Positions 9,584 to 18,764 of a stretch of 64,000 bases of DNA are shown piece after piece. Every line of letters starts with the position of its first letter. Positions within the stretch are counted from its first letter, which is position 1. The DNA lies in contig JADMJV010000116.1 in NCBI GenBank assembly GCA_018780265.1, positions 51,490 to 115,489 of the forward strand. Reading direction: 5' to 3'. A program made the position numbers and the translations under genes. The notes under the pieces were generated by a model. That model was not told the DNA's origin and made no database searches. It was given only the letters and a program-made list of their open reading frames with translations. The stretch comes from a bacterium (GTDB lineage Bacteria > Vulcanimicrobiota > Xenobia > Xenobiales > JADMJV01).

Positions 9584-11200
9584 TTAGAAATGTCCTCCGT
9601 GGCTGGCGGCCGGATCGGGCGCCTCTTTGCTCTGGGGCGTGAAAGAGAGGAAGATGAACATCCCCGCCAGGGCCAGATAGCCCAGCGTAAACAGCTTGGG
9701 AACCATTTGCGCGCCCGCCTCCAGGTGAAATGGGTTGTACATGCTGCCGGCCGGTAGGGCCGAATGGATGATGCCAGGCGCTGTAAGCGCGGCCAGCACC
9801 ATAAGATAGCCTGCCGAGCGCAGCACGCGACGGTCGATCAGTTCGGCTAAAAACCCCCCCCAGAGCATGGCCGTCAGGATAAAGCCGTTGCCCAGGGCGA
9901 TCACTACCTGGGTTTCCGAGATGCCTTCGGCGGTGGGCTTCAGTTTGGCGGCCCAGGCTTCGGGCGTGAAGAGGAAGTCATTGTATTTGATGGCCAGCAG
10001 GCGCGCCACTGTGGGCAGCAGAGCAAAGGCCACCGCGGGGGCGTGTCGGGCGGCCGTGGCCAGGAAGGCCTGCACAATAATGTCCAGGGCCACAAAAATC
10101 AGGATGGGGGCCAGGATGGCGGCCGGAATCAACTTTACAAAGAAACCCACGTAGCCGAGAATTCCGCCCAATCCCACAAAGAGACCGGTCATCAGGGTGT
10201 AGCCCAGTCGGGCGCCCATGGCTTTGTAGGCGGGTTGGCCGATGTAGGGCGTAGATTGAGCTACCCCTCCGCAGATACCGGCCAGCAGGGTGGCAATGGC
10301 CTCGGTGAGCAAGATTTGACGGGTGTCGAAGTCATCTCCGCCTACGCGCGCACTTTCGGTCACGTTGACGCCGCCAATCACGGTCAGAATGGCAAAGGGG
10401 AAGGCGATAGGCAGGTAGGTGAGCGAGTCGGCGTAGGCCTTGACAAACTCAAAGTGGGGGAGGGGCAGGCCGCCCTGAAATTTGAACTCGCTGAGTTCGC
10501 TGAGGTGGCCGCCGGGCAGTCCCAACGAAGGCATCAGGTAATGCAACACCGTGCCCACCAGCACGGCTACGGCCACGCCCGGGAGGTTGCCGGGCAGGCG
10601 AATTCCGGCCACCAGGGTGTAGAGAATGATCCCCAGCGAAATCATGCCCACAATCGGAAGCTTGAAGACTTCCAGCAGGGGAAGCAGGCCGATCAGAGCC
10701 AGGCCGATTCCGGCCAAACTGCCCAGCAGACCCGCTTGAGGGACCACTTTTTGCAGCCATTTTCCCGCGAAACTGAAGATCAGCTTGATGATGCCGATGT
10801 TGATCATGGTGGCCATGCCCAGATACCAGGTCATCATGGCCGCTTCGTTCTCGGGCATGGTCCCTTTGTAGGCCAGAAAAGCGGGGCCCAGCACGGTGAA
10901 CACAATGCCCAGACTGGATGGAGTGTCCAGTCCCAAAGGCATAGCCGTTACGTTGGGATTGTTGGTCTTTTTGGCGATGTTCCAGGCCATATAGGTGTAG
11001 ACCAGGTCGCCAAAGAGCACGCCAAAAGCGGTGCCGGGCAGCATTTTGGTGTAGATGATGTCGGCTGGAAAACCGAAGAGAGTGGTTAAGAACAGGGCCA
11101 TCAGGGCCATTACCGTCAGGTTGTCGACCATCAGACCGAAAAAGCCGTTGACGTCGCCGCTGGTCACCCAGCGAATCCGCCCGGAAGAGGTGTCGTTCAC
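9584..11200 (-). CDS. NCS2-like nucleobase/xanthine-uracil type permease
   Basis: A 538-residue polytopic membrane protein with roughly 12-14 hydrophobic helices. It resembles the nucleobase-cation symporter-2 (xanthine/uracil/ascorbate) superfamily: an N-terminal re-entrant-like segment NVTAMPLGLDTPSS, a glycine-rich GLLGSLAGIGLALIGLLP helix, and a GGVNVTESARVGGDDF segment between helices. Substrate is not readable. Translation starts at a GTG (11200) with an AGGAAGG ribosome site about 10 bases upstream. It heads a run of minus-strand genes (permease, phosphatidyltransferase, HugZ-like, ppc) with 1-bp gaps or overlaps, implying one transcript, though the functions do not form an obvious pathway. 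Confidence 0.7.
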   Translation of the reverse strand: MNDTSSGRIRWVTSGDVNGFFGLMVDNLTVMALMALFLTTLFGFPADIIYTKMLPGTAFGVLFGDLVYTYMAWNIAKKTNNPNVTAMPLGLDTPSSLGIVFTVLGPAFLAYKGTMPENEAAMMTWYLGMATMINIGIIKLIFSFAGKWLQKVVPQAGLLGSLAGIGLALIGLLPLLEVFKLPIVGMISLGIILYTLVAGIRLPGNLPGVAVAVLVGTVLHYLMPSLGLPGGHLSELSEFKFQGGLPLPHFEFVKAYADSLTYLPIAFPFAILTVIGGVNVTESARVGGDDFDTRQILLTEAIATLLAGICGGVAQSTPYIGQPAYKAMGARLGYTLMTGLFVGLGGILGYVGFFVKLIPAAILAPILIFVALDIIVQAFLATAARHAPAVAFALLPTVARLLAIKYNDFLFTPEAWAAKLKPTAEGISETQVVIALGNGFILTAMLWGGFLAELIDRRVLRSAGYLMVLAALTAPGIIHSALPAGSMYNPFHLEAGAQMVPKLFTLGYLALAGMFIFLSFTPQSKEAPDPAASHGGHF

Positions 11201-11312
11201 GGGAATGGGTCCTTCCTGGCCAAAATGGGGGATGATTCACCCCAGAACGGTGTGGCCAGTTCGGCGCCAGCACCCAGATCCTCTTCTGCTTCGGGCGGTT
11301 CTTGGGCGCACT

Positions 11313-11350
11313 AAAAAAAGAAACCGGCTCGCGTGGGCGGCCGGTCTTCC
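11313..11350 (-). terminator. Intrinsic terminator downstream of the amidase gene
   Basis: On the minus strand an 8-bp stem (AGACCGGC paired with GCCGGTTT, one G-U) encloses an 11-base loop and is followed by TTTCTTTTTTT. It lies about 85 bp beyond the stop of the secreted amidase gene and upstream of the permease operon, so it separates the two transcripts. Confidence 0.75.
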
Positions 11351-11434
11351 AGGGAGTGGCGATGATGCGCTGAGCCGAGGGGCTCGTTACTTGTCTAGAA
11401 TAGCGCAGGTCAGCCAACCGGTCTGTGAATTGCG

Positions 11435-12853
11435 TCACAAATCCGCGCGTAAGAATCTTTCGATGCCCTGGCGAATCCCTCGGGCGGCCTTGTGGGCGTA
11501 GTCCGGCCGGGCCAGCATGCCTTTCTCCAAGGTTGGATTGGAAAGAAAGTTGACCTCGACCAGCACGGCAGGCATGCCGGTCTGGCGAATCACGTGAAAG
11601 GATCGCCACAGGTGCATCCAGTCAGGCTCTCCAATGGCTTTGGCCAGGGGCTCGGCGATGGCCTGGGCCAGGCCCCGTCCGCTGGGCTGATAATAGTAGA
11701 TGTGGGTGCCATGACTGACGCGACCGTCTTTGATGTCGGGCCTGGCGTTGTGGTGGATGCTGATGAACAGTTGGGCCTGGCTGCGTTCGGCCACTTCTAC
11801 CCGCGACTGCAACTCTTGGTCGGCTGGGGCACTCTCGGCCGACACCTGACGGTCCCCGTTACGAGTCAGGGTGACCCGGGCTCCGCCTTTTTCTAATTCG
11901 GCCTTGAGCGCCGAGGTGACCTTGAAGTTGAGATCTTTCTCTTTGACCTTGAGTTCCAGGCCTACCGTGCCCGAATCTTTGCCGCCATGACCGGCGTCCA
12001 GAGTGATGCGCAAGCCGCGCAGAGGATGCTTGGGGTCGATTTTGGGAGCGGGAGTAACATCGACAATCAGGTCTTGACCGGTCCAGCGCTGTTGGTAGCC
12101 CCACAGGCGCTGGCGTAGCGGAATTTCAACAGTGGAGCCGTTGTCTTGCGGCCACATGCGGATGGAAGGCAGGTTTTTGGTCTTTTGGGCATAGGCAATG
12201 TGAAACATGGCCATGGGCACTCCGGGTAGATCGATCCACAGTTTGTGGCCCTCAACATCTTCGCGGACCTGCCAGGCGCAGGGTGAGCCCAGGCGGATCT
12301 GGACCCGGTTGGCCGGCTCACTGACCCGAATCATGGTCAGCTGGGGATTTCCCAGACTGGCCGAAGGTTCTAGCAAGTTGCCGTCGCTCAGTTTGATCCA
12401 TCCCATCGGAGGACGCACCTGGACCCAGTCTCCCTGGCGTTGGATGGCTTCAAAACGAACGCCAGCGGCCACCGGGGTGAGGCGGTCATAGTCGCTGCTG
12501 GGTCCGGTGCGAAAGACAGCTCCCGGGCGAGTCACTTCAAAGATTCCGAGCAGGCCTGACACGGTTTGACAGGACCCAAGCACCTCTTCGTCCACGCGAA
12601 GGTCGCCTTCGATAGGTTGAAATCGGCACCGGTACAGGCCCGGGCTCATCTCGGTCAGGGGGCTACCGCCTCCTCGCAGTCCTCCCTGTCCCGGACCCTG
12701 CAATTGGGGGTGGGCTCCGGCCGGCCCCTTTACTTCCAGTTCGACCCAGGATTGCTGGGGCGCAATTAAAGGAAATTTGGGGGTGTTTACGGTCCAGGTG
12801 GGATCGCACCAGGCGGCAGCCGATAAGCAGAGAACGAGCAGTGTCTTTTTCAC
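11435..12853 (-). CDS. Secreted N-acetylmuramoyl-L-alanine amidase with SH3 and AMIN-like domains
   Basis: Cleaves the bond between muramic acid and the stem peptide in peptidoglycan. A signal peptide (MKKTLLVLCLSAAAWC) is followed by a bacterial SH3-like domain near residues 110-160 (FRTGPSSDYDRLTPV). Next comes a beta-rich AMIN-like region around 175-260, and a C-terminal Amidase_3 domain from about 280. The zinc-binding motifs are present: LDAGHGGKDSG (His), VKEKD (Glu), FISIHHNA (His), plus the catalytic Glu in VLVEVNFLSNP. Starts at GTG 12853; no strong ribosome site is seen. It diverges from the kinase-WD40-kinase gene across an 81-bp gap. Family and export are clear. Confidence 0.93.
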   Translation of the reverse strand: MKKTLLVLCLSAAAWCDPTWTVNTPKFPLIAPQQSWVELEVKGPAGAHPQLQGPGQGGLRGGGSPLTEMSPGLYRCRFQPIEGDLRVDEEVLGSCQTVSGLLGIFEVTRPGAVFRTGPSSDYDRLTPVAAGVRFEAIQRQGDWVQVRPPMGWIKLSDGNLLEPSASLGNPQLTMIRVSEPANRVQIRLGSPCAWQVREDVEGHKLWIDLPGVPMAMFHIAYAQKTKNLPSIRMWPQDNGSTVEIPLRQRLWGYQQRWTGQDLIVDVTPAPKIDPKHPLRGLRITLDAGHGGKDSGTVGLELKVKEKDLNFKVTSALKAELEKGGARVTLTRNGDRQVSAESAPADQELQSRVEVAERSQAQLFISIHHNARPDIKDGRVSHGTHIYYYQPSGRGLAQAIAEPLAKAIGEPDWMHLWRSFHVIRQTGMPAVLVEVNFLSNPTLEKGMLARPDYAHKAARGIRQGIERFLRADL

Positions 12854-12934
12854 GCCCGCAGGTTCTTGTTCTGCAGGGCCGCCCCTTCTTTAAGCAGGGT
12901 AATGCGGGGGGGCGTCTGAAGGTAGCGTGGACTC

Positions 12935-15619
12935 GTGAACGACACACTTGAGTTTGAAAGGACCCCGCTGGCGCCGGGTTCGCTTCTCGATAACGGGATG
13001 TATCGCATTGAACGCCTGCTCGGGGCGGGGGGATTTGCGCTGGTTTATTTCGCCCGCCAGGGGCGTTGGAATCTACAGGTCTGCATCAAGGAGTTCTATC
13101 CCTTTGGTTGCCAACGCGGACCCAACGGAATTTATGCCAATGAGCCTCTCTATGAACGGCGCATTGCCCAGGGGTTGCTGGCATTTAGCGATGAGGCTGC
13201 CACGCTGGCTCGCTTTAAGCACCCGGGTATCGTGCGGGTGCTGGGCAGTTTTCAGGAAAATGGCACGTCCTATCTGGTTCAGGAGGTGCTGGAGGGTCTG
13301 ACTCTGAGCGAAGGTCTGGGTATGGCGGGCCGCATGCCTGAGTCCATGGTTCTGCAGGTGGCCCAACAGGTTGGGCAGGCCCTTTTGATGGTGCATGCGG
13401 CCGGTTTGGTGCATTCGGATTTGAAGCCAGACAACATCTTTCTCACCAAAGAGGGGCGCTATGTCCTGCTTGACTTCGGCTTGACGCGGGGCTTTCTCAG
13501 TGTGGACGGAGCTCGAATAGGGGGGCGTGGACTGTCGGCCGGCTATTCCCCTCCGGAGCAGTATGTGCCGGGCACTACACTAACGCCGGCTACGGATGTC
13601 TATGGCTTCGCAGCCACCCTCTACAGTTTGCTCACGGGTGTCCCCCCCCCCGACGCGCTCAGTCGCACCCGCGGTCAGGCGGTCCCGGCCATCAAGCCTA
13701 TCAATTCCACCATTACTCCTAAAGTGGAGAAAGCTCTTCAACAAGCCCTGTTCATGGACCAGAGTCGGCGAACCCCGGGTGTGCGTGAGTTTCTTCATCA
13801 ATTGGGCCTGGACAGCACGCCCAAAGCCATTTCGTACCGTCCCGCACCGTTCCAGGCCAAGAGTTCTACCCTGGCTCATTCTAAAGGGGTGATGACCATG
13901 GCCTTGCATGCTCCCAGCAAGCGCCTCTACACAGGGGCTCGTAACGGTATCCTGCGGGTTTGGATCTGGCCTGACATGGTTCCCATCGCCGAGGTTTTTC
14001 CCCACGATCGCCACATTACGGCGCTGGCCGTGTCGCAGAATGGCCACTACCTGGTGAGTGGAAGCGAGGCCGGCGAAGTCAAATTGACCCCCACCGACTT
14101 CAGCCATCCCGGGGTGGTTTTGATCCAGGAGACGGCCGGTGTTACTTCGCTGAGTTTTCATAAAGATCTGGTGGCGGCCTCCTTTGTCAATGGGAAATGC
14201 TGCCTGGTGGGCCCCACCCTGCCCGAACCCATCCTCTGGATCGCTCACGCTGGACCGGCCAATCGCGTCGAGTTTCACCCCGAAGGTTCGTTTGTCGTCT
14301 CGGGGGGAGAGGATAGCGCGATTCGTTTTTGGGAGATCCCTCAACCCAAGGTGTTTTGCGAATTGATTGGGCATGAAAAGGGGGTTACCTCGATTCGTTT
14401 CAGTCCCGATGGGACTTCTCTGCTGAGCAGTTCCAATGATCTTTCGGTGAAGTTTTGGGACTTGCAGACCAGTCAGGTCGTGCGCGATCTGCGCGGCCAC
14501 AACTCGGTGGCCTTCGACGCTCGCTTTACCTGTCTGGAGCACACAGTGGTCAGTCTGGCCGGTGACCACACCTTGCGTGCCTTCAACCTGAATAGTGCCC
14601 GCCTGGCCTTCTCGTCGGAGGCCCGCACCGAGCGCTTTCGCACCCTGGTGGTCGATCCAGGGCTGCCCCTGGTGGCTACGGCGGCTGGGGATGGCCATAT
14701 CTGTTTGTGGGAACTGAGTGAGCGCCCCACGGTGGCCTCCCGGCCCGCTGAGGTGGCGCCCAAGCAGCAGAAGGAAGAGCCTGATCTGCTCGACCCGTTG
14801 TTAGGACAAAGGCTGGGCCGCTACCATATTAAGGGGATCCTGGGGGAAGGTGGTATGGCTACGGTCTATCGGGCCACCGTGGGTGTCAGTCCAACCGAGG
14901 TGGCCGTCAAGGTGATTCGTCCCGATGTGACTTCCAGCGAATTTCAACAGCGCTTTGAAAGAGAAATCAGCGTGAGCATGAAACTGGATCATCCCAATGT
15001 GCTGCGCACGCTGGATTGGGGGCGCCAGGATAAGTACACCTACCTGGTGATGGAGTTGGTCGATGGGCTTCCTCTCAAAGACTACATTCCATTGACCGGA
15101 CTGGGGTTGGAGCAAGCCCTCCCGTATCTAGAAGGGGTGGTCAAAGGTCTGGCATATGCCCACGGTCTGGGCATTGTTCACCGCGATATCAAGCCGGAAA
15201 ATGTCATGATCACGCGCACCGGTCAGGTGATGTTGATGGATTTTGGGCTGGCCCGTGACAAGACGGTCAAGACCGTGACCCGCATCGGCAGCGCCATCGG
15301 CACCGCCGAATATATGGCCCCAGAGCAAGTCATGCGTGGCCCTGATCGCGGCGGTCTTACCGACAAAACCGACCAGTATGCTCTGGGCATCTTGATTTTC
15401 GAGGTGCTGACCGGCCGACGCCCCTTTGAATGGGACGACCCGGTCAAGCTGATCACCATGCATGTGACTCAAGCTCCGCCGGCCCTGACCAGTTTTCGCC
15501 CCGATCTACCCAAGGCCATCGATGCGGTGCTGGCTCGCATGTTGCACAAAGAGGTTGACGACCGCTATTCCTCGGTGCGTGCTGCATATGACGCTTTTGT
15601 GGCGGCCGCCGGACTATAG
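12935..15619 (+). CDS. Protein with two Ser/Thr kinase domains flanking a WD40 propeller
   Basis: An 894-residue soluble protein. Domain 1 (residues ~22-290) is a Hanks-type kinase with glycine loop LLGAGGFALVY, Lys in CIKEF, catalytic loop HSDLKPDN (Ser replaces the usual Arg of HRD) and DFGL. Residues ~310-600 hold WD40-like repeats (SIRFWEI, SVKFWDLQ, HICLWEL endings). Domain 2 (~628-890) is a canonical kinase with GEGGMATVY, VAVKVI, HRDIKPEN, DFGLAR and a MAPEQ P+1 loop. No transmembrane segment is visible. Starts at GTG 12935 with AAGG 12 bases upstream. A run of ten C residues at 13642-13651 inside domain 1 could allow slippage. Substrates unknown; the next gene converges 6 bp away. Confidence 0.92.
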   Translation: MNDTLEFERTPLAPGSLLDNGMYRIERLLGAGGFALVYFARQGRWNLQVCIKEFYPFGCQRGPNGIYANEPLYERRIAQGLLAFSDEAATLARFKHPGIVRVLGSFQENGTSYLVQEVLEGLTLSEGLGMAGRMPESMVLQVAQQVGQALLMVHAAGLVHSDLKPDNIFLTKEGRYVLLDFGLTRGFLSVDGARIGGRGLSAGYSPPEQYVPGTTLTPATDVYGFAATLYSLLTGVPPPDALSRTRGQAVPAIKPINSTITPKVEKALQQALFMDQSRRTPGVREFLHQLGLDSTPKAISYRPAPFQAKSSTLAHSKGVMTMALHAPSKRLYTGARNGILRVWIWPDMVPIAEVFPHDRHITALAVSQNGHYLVSGSEAGEVKLTPTDFSHPGVVLIQETAGVTSLSFHKDLVAASFVNGKCCLVGPTLPEPILWIAHAGPANRVEFHPEGSFVVSGGEDSAIRFWEIPQPKVFCELIGHEKGVTSIRFSPDGTSLLSSSNDLSVKFWDLQTSQVVRDLRGHNSVAFDARFTCLEHTVVSLAGDHTLRAFNLNSARLAFSSEARTERFRTLVVDPGLPLVATAAGDGHICLWELSERPTVASRPAEVAPKQQKEEPDLLDPLLGQRLGRYHIKGILGEGGMATVYRATVGVSPTEVAVKVIRPDVTSSEFQQRFEREISVSMKLDHPNVLRTLDWGRQDKYTYLVMELVDGLPLKDYIPLTGLGLEQALPYLEGVVKGLAYAHGLGIVHRDIKPENVMITRTGQVMLMDFGLARDKTVKTVTRIGSAIGTAEYMAPEQVMRGPDRGGLTDKTDQYALGILIFEVLTGRRPFEWDDPVKLITMHVTQAPPALTSFRPDLPKAIDAVLARMLHKEVDDRYSSVRAAYDAFVAAAGL

Positions 15620-15625
15620 GGCCCG

Positions 15626-16054
15626 TTAGTCAGCCAGCGGGTTGTGCCAGCGCAATTCGTGAAAGCGGGCAAAGCCCTTGTCGGCGCTGACCAGGGTTGC
15701 TTCGAATTCCAAAGCCAGGGCAGCCAACCAGCCGTCGGTGACGTCGTCACCTTGCAGGCTGTAAGTCGTGGCCAGTCGGTTGAGTATCTCTGGATGTCGG
15801 CCTCCGGCAGTTACTCTGCGAGCAAGTGGATGGGCCAGCATGGCGGAGACAAATGCCCAGGCTTGGGTCCAACTGGCGGGCTTCAGGTCTCCCAACGGCT
15901 TGGTGGTCAGGCGCAGAAAGGCAGTCTCGGACAGAGTGGGCACCCCGATAGCTTGGGTGCCCAGTCGCGCAGTCAGCCAGTTGCGTGCCTTTTGATGCTG
16001 GGGAAATTCTTCGCGGAAAGCATAGATGAGCAAATTGGCGTCCAGTAAGAGCAC
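15626..16054 (-). CDS. vapC: VapC-type PIN-domain RNase toxin
   Basis: A 142-residue PIN-domain protein of the VapC class, whose members cleave RNA to stop growth when their antitoxin is lost. The four acidic metal-binding positions are visible: Asp5 (LLLDANLL), Glu43 (SETAFL), Asp107 (TDGWLAALA) and Asp125 (SADKGF). Length and order match active family members. It lies 9 bp downstream of a ribbon-helix-helix gene on the same strand, the usual antitoxin-toxin order, and converges with the kinase gene. Nothing suggests inactivation. Confidence 0.92.
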   Translation of the reverse strand: MLLLDANLLIYAFREEFPQHQKARNWLTARLGTQAIGVPTLSETAFLRLTTKPLGDLKPASWTQAWAFVSAMLAHPLARRVTAGGRHPEILNRLATTYSLQGDDVTDGWLAALALEFEATLVSADKGFARFHELRWHNPLAD

Positions 16055-16063
16055 GTTTACAAC

Positions 16064-16312
16064 CTACATCGCTTGGGTTGAGTGCAAATCGCTGGCCTGT
16101 TCAGCCATCTTGATGGCAGCCACCAGATCGAAGTTGTCGGGCAGGGGTGGACCCGCCTTGAAAGTTGGCAAGGGGGGCACGGTCGCCTGGGCTCTGCCCA
16201 GGCGCATGGCCAGAGCTTCGTGGATAAACTGAGTCAAAGTGACGCCTTCTCGTGCTGCCTCGGCCTTGGCCTGCCGATACAACTCGTCGTCAATTCGCAA
16301 GGTGGTTTGCAT
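16064..16312 (-). CDS. vapB: Ribbon-helix-helix antitoxin (VapB-like)
   Basis: An 82-residue protein. The N-terminal ~40 residues fit a CopG/VapB ribbon-helix-helix DNA-binding fold (MQTTLRIDDELYRQAKAEA then VTLTQFIHEAL). The proline-rich and acidic C-terminal half is the usual toxin-neutralising tail. It directly precedes the PIN toxin gene. Such proteins repress their own operon; TAACAA/TTGTTA elements lie just upstream (16323-16440), but I cannot show that they are its operator. Confidence 0.88.
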   Translation of the reverse strand: MQTTLRIDDELYRQAKAEAAREGVTLTQFIHEALAMRLGRAQATVPPLPTFKAGPPLPDNFDLVAAIKMAEQASDLHSTQAM

Positions 16313-16322
16313 AAGTCAATCG

Positions 16323-16440
16323 TAACAAATCTTTCTAATCTGTCAAATCGTGCATGGGCGTTCGGCCTAAACCTCGAATTGTTACTAAATTATTAACAAA
16401 CCCTGCCTTTACAGAGGCACCTTCGTTTGATAGTTTGTTA
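16323..16440. promoter_or_regulatory. Cluster of TTGTTA/TAACAA half-sites between divergent genes
   Basis: In the 267-bp divergent spacer between vapB and the RNase II-like gene, TAACAA occurs at 16323-16328. An inverted pair TTGTTA/TAACAA occurs at 16379-16384 and 16394-16399 (9-base gap), and TTGTTA again at 16435-16440. The segment is AT-rich for this genome. It could be an operator for VapB or another regulator; this is inferred from pattern only. Confidence 0.35.
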
Positions 16441-16579
16441 CAACCCTACAAAAGGAACGGTTCGCCCTGGAAGCGGCCCGCTCCGGGGTGGGCAGAGGGT
16501 TGGTCCAATTCGTCGACGTCACCCCCGCGCGATGCGGACCCCTCCGGCTGCTACTCTTGGAAACCCTGAGGAATGGCGC

Positions 16580-18397
16580 ATGAAGGTCAACGGACAGCAA
16601 TCGGTTCAGGCTTATGTTCCGGTCGGTAAGAAGAAACCCGGCGGGCAGTCCGAGCAAGAGATCTCTGATCGGGTGGAGGTTGGCAACAATCGTCCGGTCA
16701 AGTCCAACCAGGGCGTGCGCGGTAATAACAAAAACCGCGATCGCGATTTACACAACAAGCACTGGAAAGACCACAGCCAACTGGGCGGGATTCACACCGC
16801 CGGCCAGGCCGGTATCGCCGGTGCCGTGGCCGCAGCCAACCTGCACTATCCGGATGGCCGCTGGAACCTGAAGGCCATCGCCGACCAGAAGATGCAAGAG
16901 GCCAAACTGGCCATCGACTATCCGGCCGAGGTGTTGGCCCAGACCAAGCAGATTATGAGCGAGATTCGCCCCACTCCCGGCGTTTACAATTTGCCCGAGG
17001 ATGCCAAGGCGCCGTGGGTACGCGACCTGCGTAGCGAGCATTTTATTTCGGTGGACAATGGCGAACTCTGGACCAAGATGGACCCGGCCGAACTGGCCAA
17101 AAATCCTGAGGCCAACGTGACTTCCAAGGACCTGGACCAGTTGCAAGGCAAGCCGGTAAAATTGCCCAACGGCGACATCAAAATGAAGATCGCCGTCAGC
17201 GATGTGGACGCCTTCGTTAAGAAGGACACGCCTCTGGATAAGTTCATGGACGTGAATGGCTCGTCGGTCTACACCCCCGACAAGATTTACAACCTGATTC
17301 CCAAAGAACTGGCCGAGGACGCGATCTCGCTCAATCCTCGCGAAGATCGCTTTGCCACCATCATTGAGTTCACCGTGGCTCCCGACGGCTCTGTCAAAGA
17401 GGAAGACGTCTACCAGGCCATCGTGCACAGTCGCGCCAAGCTGGATTACGCCAGTGTGGGCGCCTGGTTTGACGGCCAGGCCGATGCCTCGCCGGCCATG
17501 AAGCAGGATGGCGACATTCTCGACAGCCTGTCGCTGCAGAACGAAGCAGCCCAGCGTCTCAAGCAGTTTAGAAACCAACGCGGCGCCCTCGATTTCGAGA
17601 GCAATGAAGTTCGAATTCTCACCGCCAACGGCTCGGCTGTAGGCTTTGAGAAGGGCGTGAAGAACAAGGCCACCGAGCTGGTCGAAAACTGCATGGTTAC
17701 CAGCAACGAAGTGATGTCCCGCTTCCTGCACAAGCACGATATGGCCACCCTGGAGCGGGTGGTCGTTCCGCCCGAGAAGTGGGACCAGATCGTGACCTTG
17801 GCCGCCGAGAACGGTGCCAAGCTTCCCGCTGAACCCAGCGGCAAAGCTCTGCGTGCCTTCATGGATGCCGAGAAGAAGAATGACCCGGCCGGCTACCAGG
17901 ACCTGTCTTTCTCGATGATCAAGCTGATCGGCCGGGGCGAGTACCAGGCCGTCATGCCGGGTGAAGAGATGCCAGGCCATTTCGGGTTGGGCTCGACCAA
18001 CTACGCTCAGTGCACCGCCAGTATTCGTCGCGGTGGCGACCGTATTCAGGCGCGCAATCTGAAGGCGGCTCTGGCGGGCAAGCCCAGTCCCTATGCCTCC
18101 GATGAACTGCGCAACTTTGCCACCAACGTCACCGAAAAGGAGTCGGCCACCAAGAAAGTGGAGCGTTCCATCGAGAAATCGGTGATGGCGACCATGCTGG
18201 CCAGTCGCATTGGCGAGCAGTTCGACGGCGTGGTCTCTGGCGTCAAAGAGGGCCGGGCCTGGGTGCGCATCAGCGACCCTCCAGTGGAGGGCAGCTTGAT
18301 GGGTGCCGGCAAGGTCAAGGTGGGCGACAAGTTCCGCGTGGAACTGCAGAAAGTCAACGTGGAAAAGGGCTTTATCGACTTCGGTCGCGTTCAGTAA
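16580..18397 (+). CDS. RNase II/R-like (RNB domain) exoribonuclease with C-terminal S1 domain
   Basis: A 605-residue protein. The first ~130 residues are polar and unassigned. The RNB region begins at WVRDLRSEHFISVDN (about 150) and continues through KIAVSDVDAFV, SVYTPDKIYNLIP and SLNPREDR, which align with the RNase II core. The active-site Asp set is split: the first Asp (SVDN, ~159) is followed by about 20 extra residues before SKDLDQ (~182), where the last Asp of the DxDD cluster is Gln. DLDQ forms are known in RNB proteins. An S1-like RNA-binding domain ends the protein (EQFDGVVSGVKEGRAWVRI). I chose ATG 16580; the longer open frame to 16427 lacks family-like sequence. A strong terminator follows. 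Confidence 0.85.
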   Translation: MKVNGQQSVQAYVPVGKKKPGGQSEQEISDRVEVGNNRPVKSNQGVRGNNKNRDRDLHNKHWKDHSQLGGIHTAGQAGIAGAVAAANLHYPDGRWNLKAIADQKMQEAKLAIDYPAEVLAQTKQIMSEIRPTPGVYNLPEDAKAPWVRDLRSEHFISVDNGELWTKMDPAELAKNPEANVTSKDLDQLQGKPVKLPNGDIKMKIAVSDVDAFVKKDTPLDKFMDVNGSSVYTPDKIYNLIPKELAEDAISLNPREDRFATIIEFTVAPDGSVKEEDVYQAIVHSRAKLDYASVGAWFDGQADASPAMKQDGDILDSLSLQNEAAQRLKQFRNQRGALDFESNEVRILTANGSAVGFEKGVKNKATELVENCMVTSNEVMSRFLHKHDMATLERVVVPPEKWDQIVTLAAENGAKLPAEPSGKALRAFMDAEKKNDPAGYQDLSFSMIKLIGRGEYQAVMPGEEMPGHFGLGSTNYAQCTASIRRGGDRIQARNLKAALAGKPSPYASDELRNFATNVTEKESATKKVERSIEKSVMATMLASRIGEQFDGVVSGVKEGRAWVRISDPPVEGSLMGAGKVKVGDKFRVELQKVNVEKGFIDFGRVQ

Positions 18398-18420
18398 AGC
18401 CGCTTTCGGTCCGTCTCGTG

Positions 18421-18452
18421 AAAAAGGGGCGCCCCCCGGGTGCTCCTTTTTT
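18421..18452 (+). terminator. Intrinsic terminator of the RNase II-like gene
   Basis: A 14-bp stem (AAAAAGGGGCGCCC with GGGTGCTCCTTTTT, two G-U pairs) with a 3-base loop runs into six T residues, 24 bp after the stop codon. The flanking A and T tracts make it potentially active on both strands. Confidence 0.9.
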
Positions 18453-18764
18453 CATGACTATCATTGCGAATGGGAGGGAGGTCGCGCTCAAAAATGGGCT
18501 TCAATCCCTTACGTCATAAGGCATTGCCGAGACGGTAGCCGACCTCAAAAAACGGCCTGGTGGCGGTATAGGTGCCAGTTGCTTTTTGGCCATATTGAGG
18601 AAAATTCATGCGCCTGGAAACTCCCGCACACGGGCCTTGGTGCCCGCCAGGAGGCTGAAGGGGTTGGGATGTAGAGATTGGACATAAAACCGCGCTCGCG
18701 TAGGCGGGTAGTTGTTCGTCCGGGGGAAGAAAAGGGATGAGGGGCAGGACCGGACAGACTTCAA
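18453..18764. other. Intergenic stretch with no recognised feature
   Basis: About 310 bp between the terminator and the 3' end of the convergent minus-strand gene. I see no coding frame with a ribosome site, no tRNA and no riboswitch core. It may be 3' untranslated sequence or decayed coding DNA. Confidence 0.4.

Noticed and set aside
16748..17980. 410-codon minus-strand frame opposite the RNB nuclease
   Set aside because: Shadow of a gene with clear RNB and S1 motifs.
18453..18764. Possible cobalamin or c-di-GMP riboswitch
   Set aside because: None of the conserved cores of these classes could be found on either strand.
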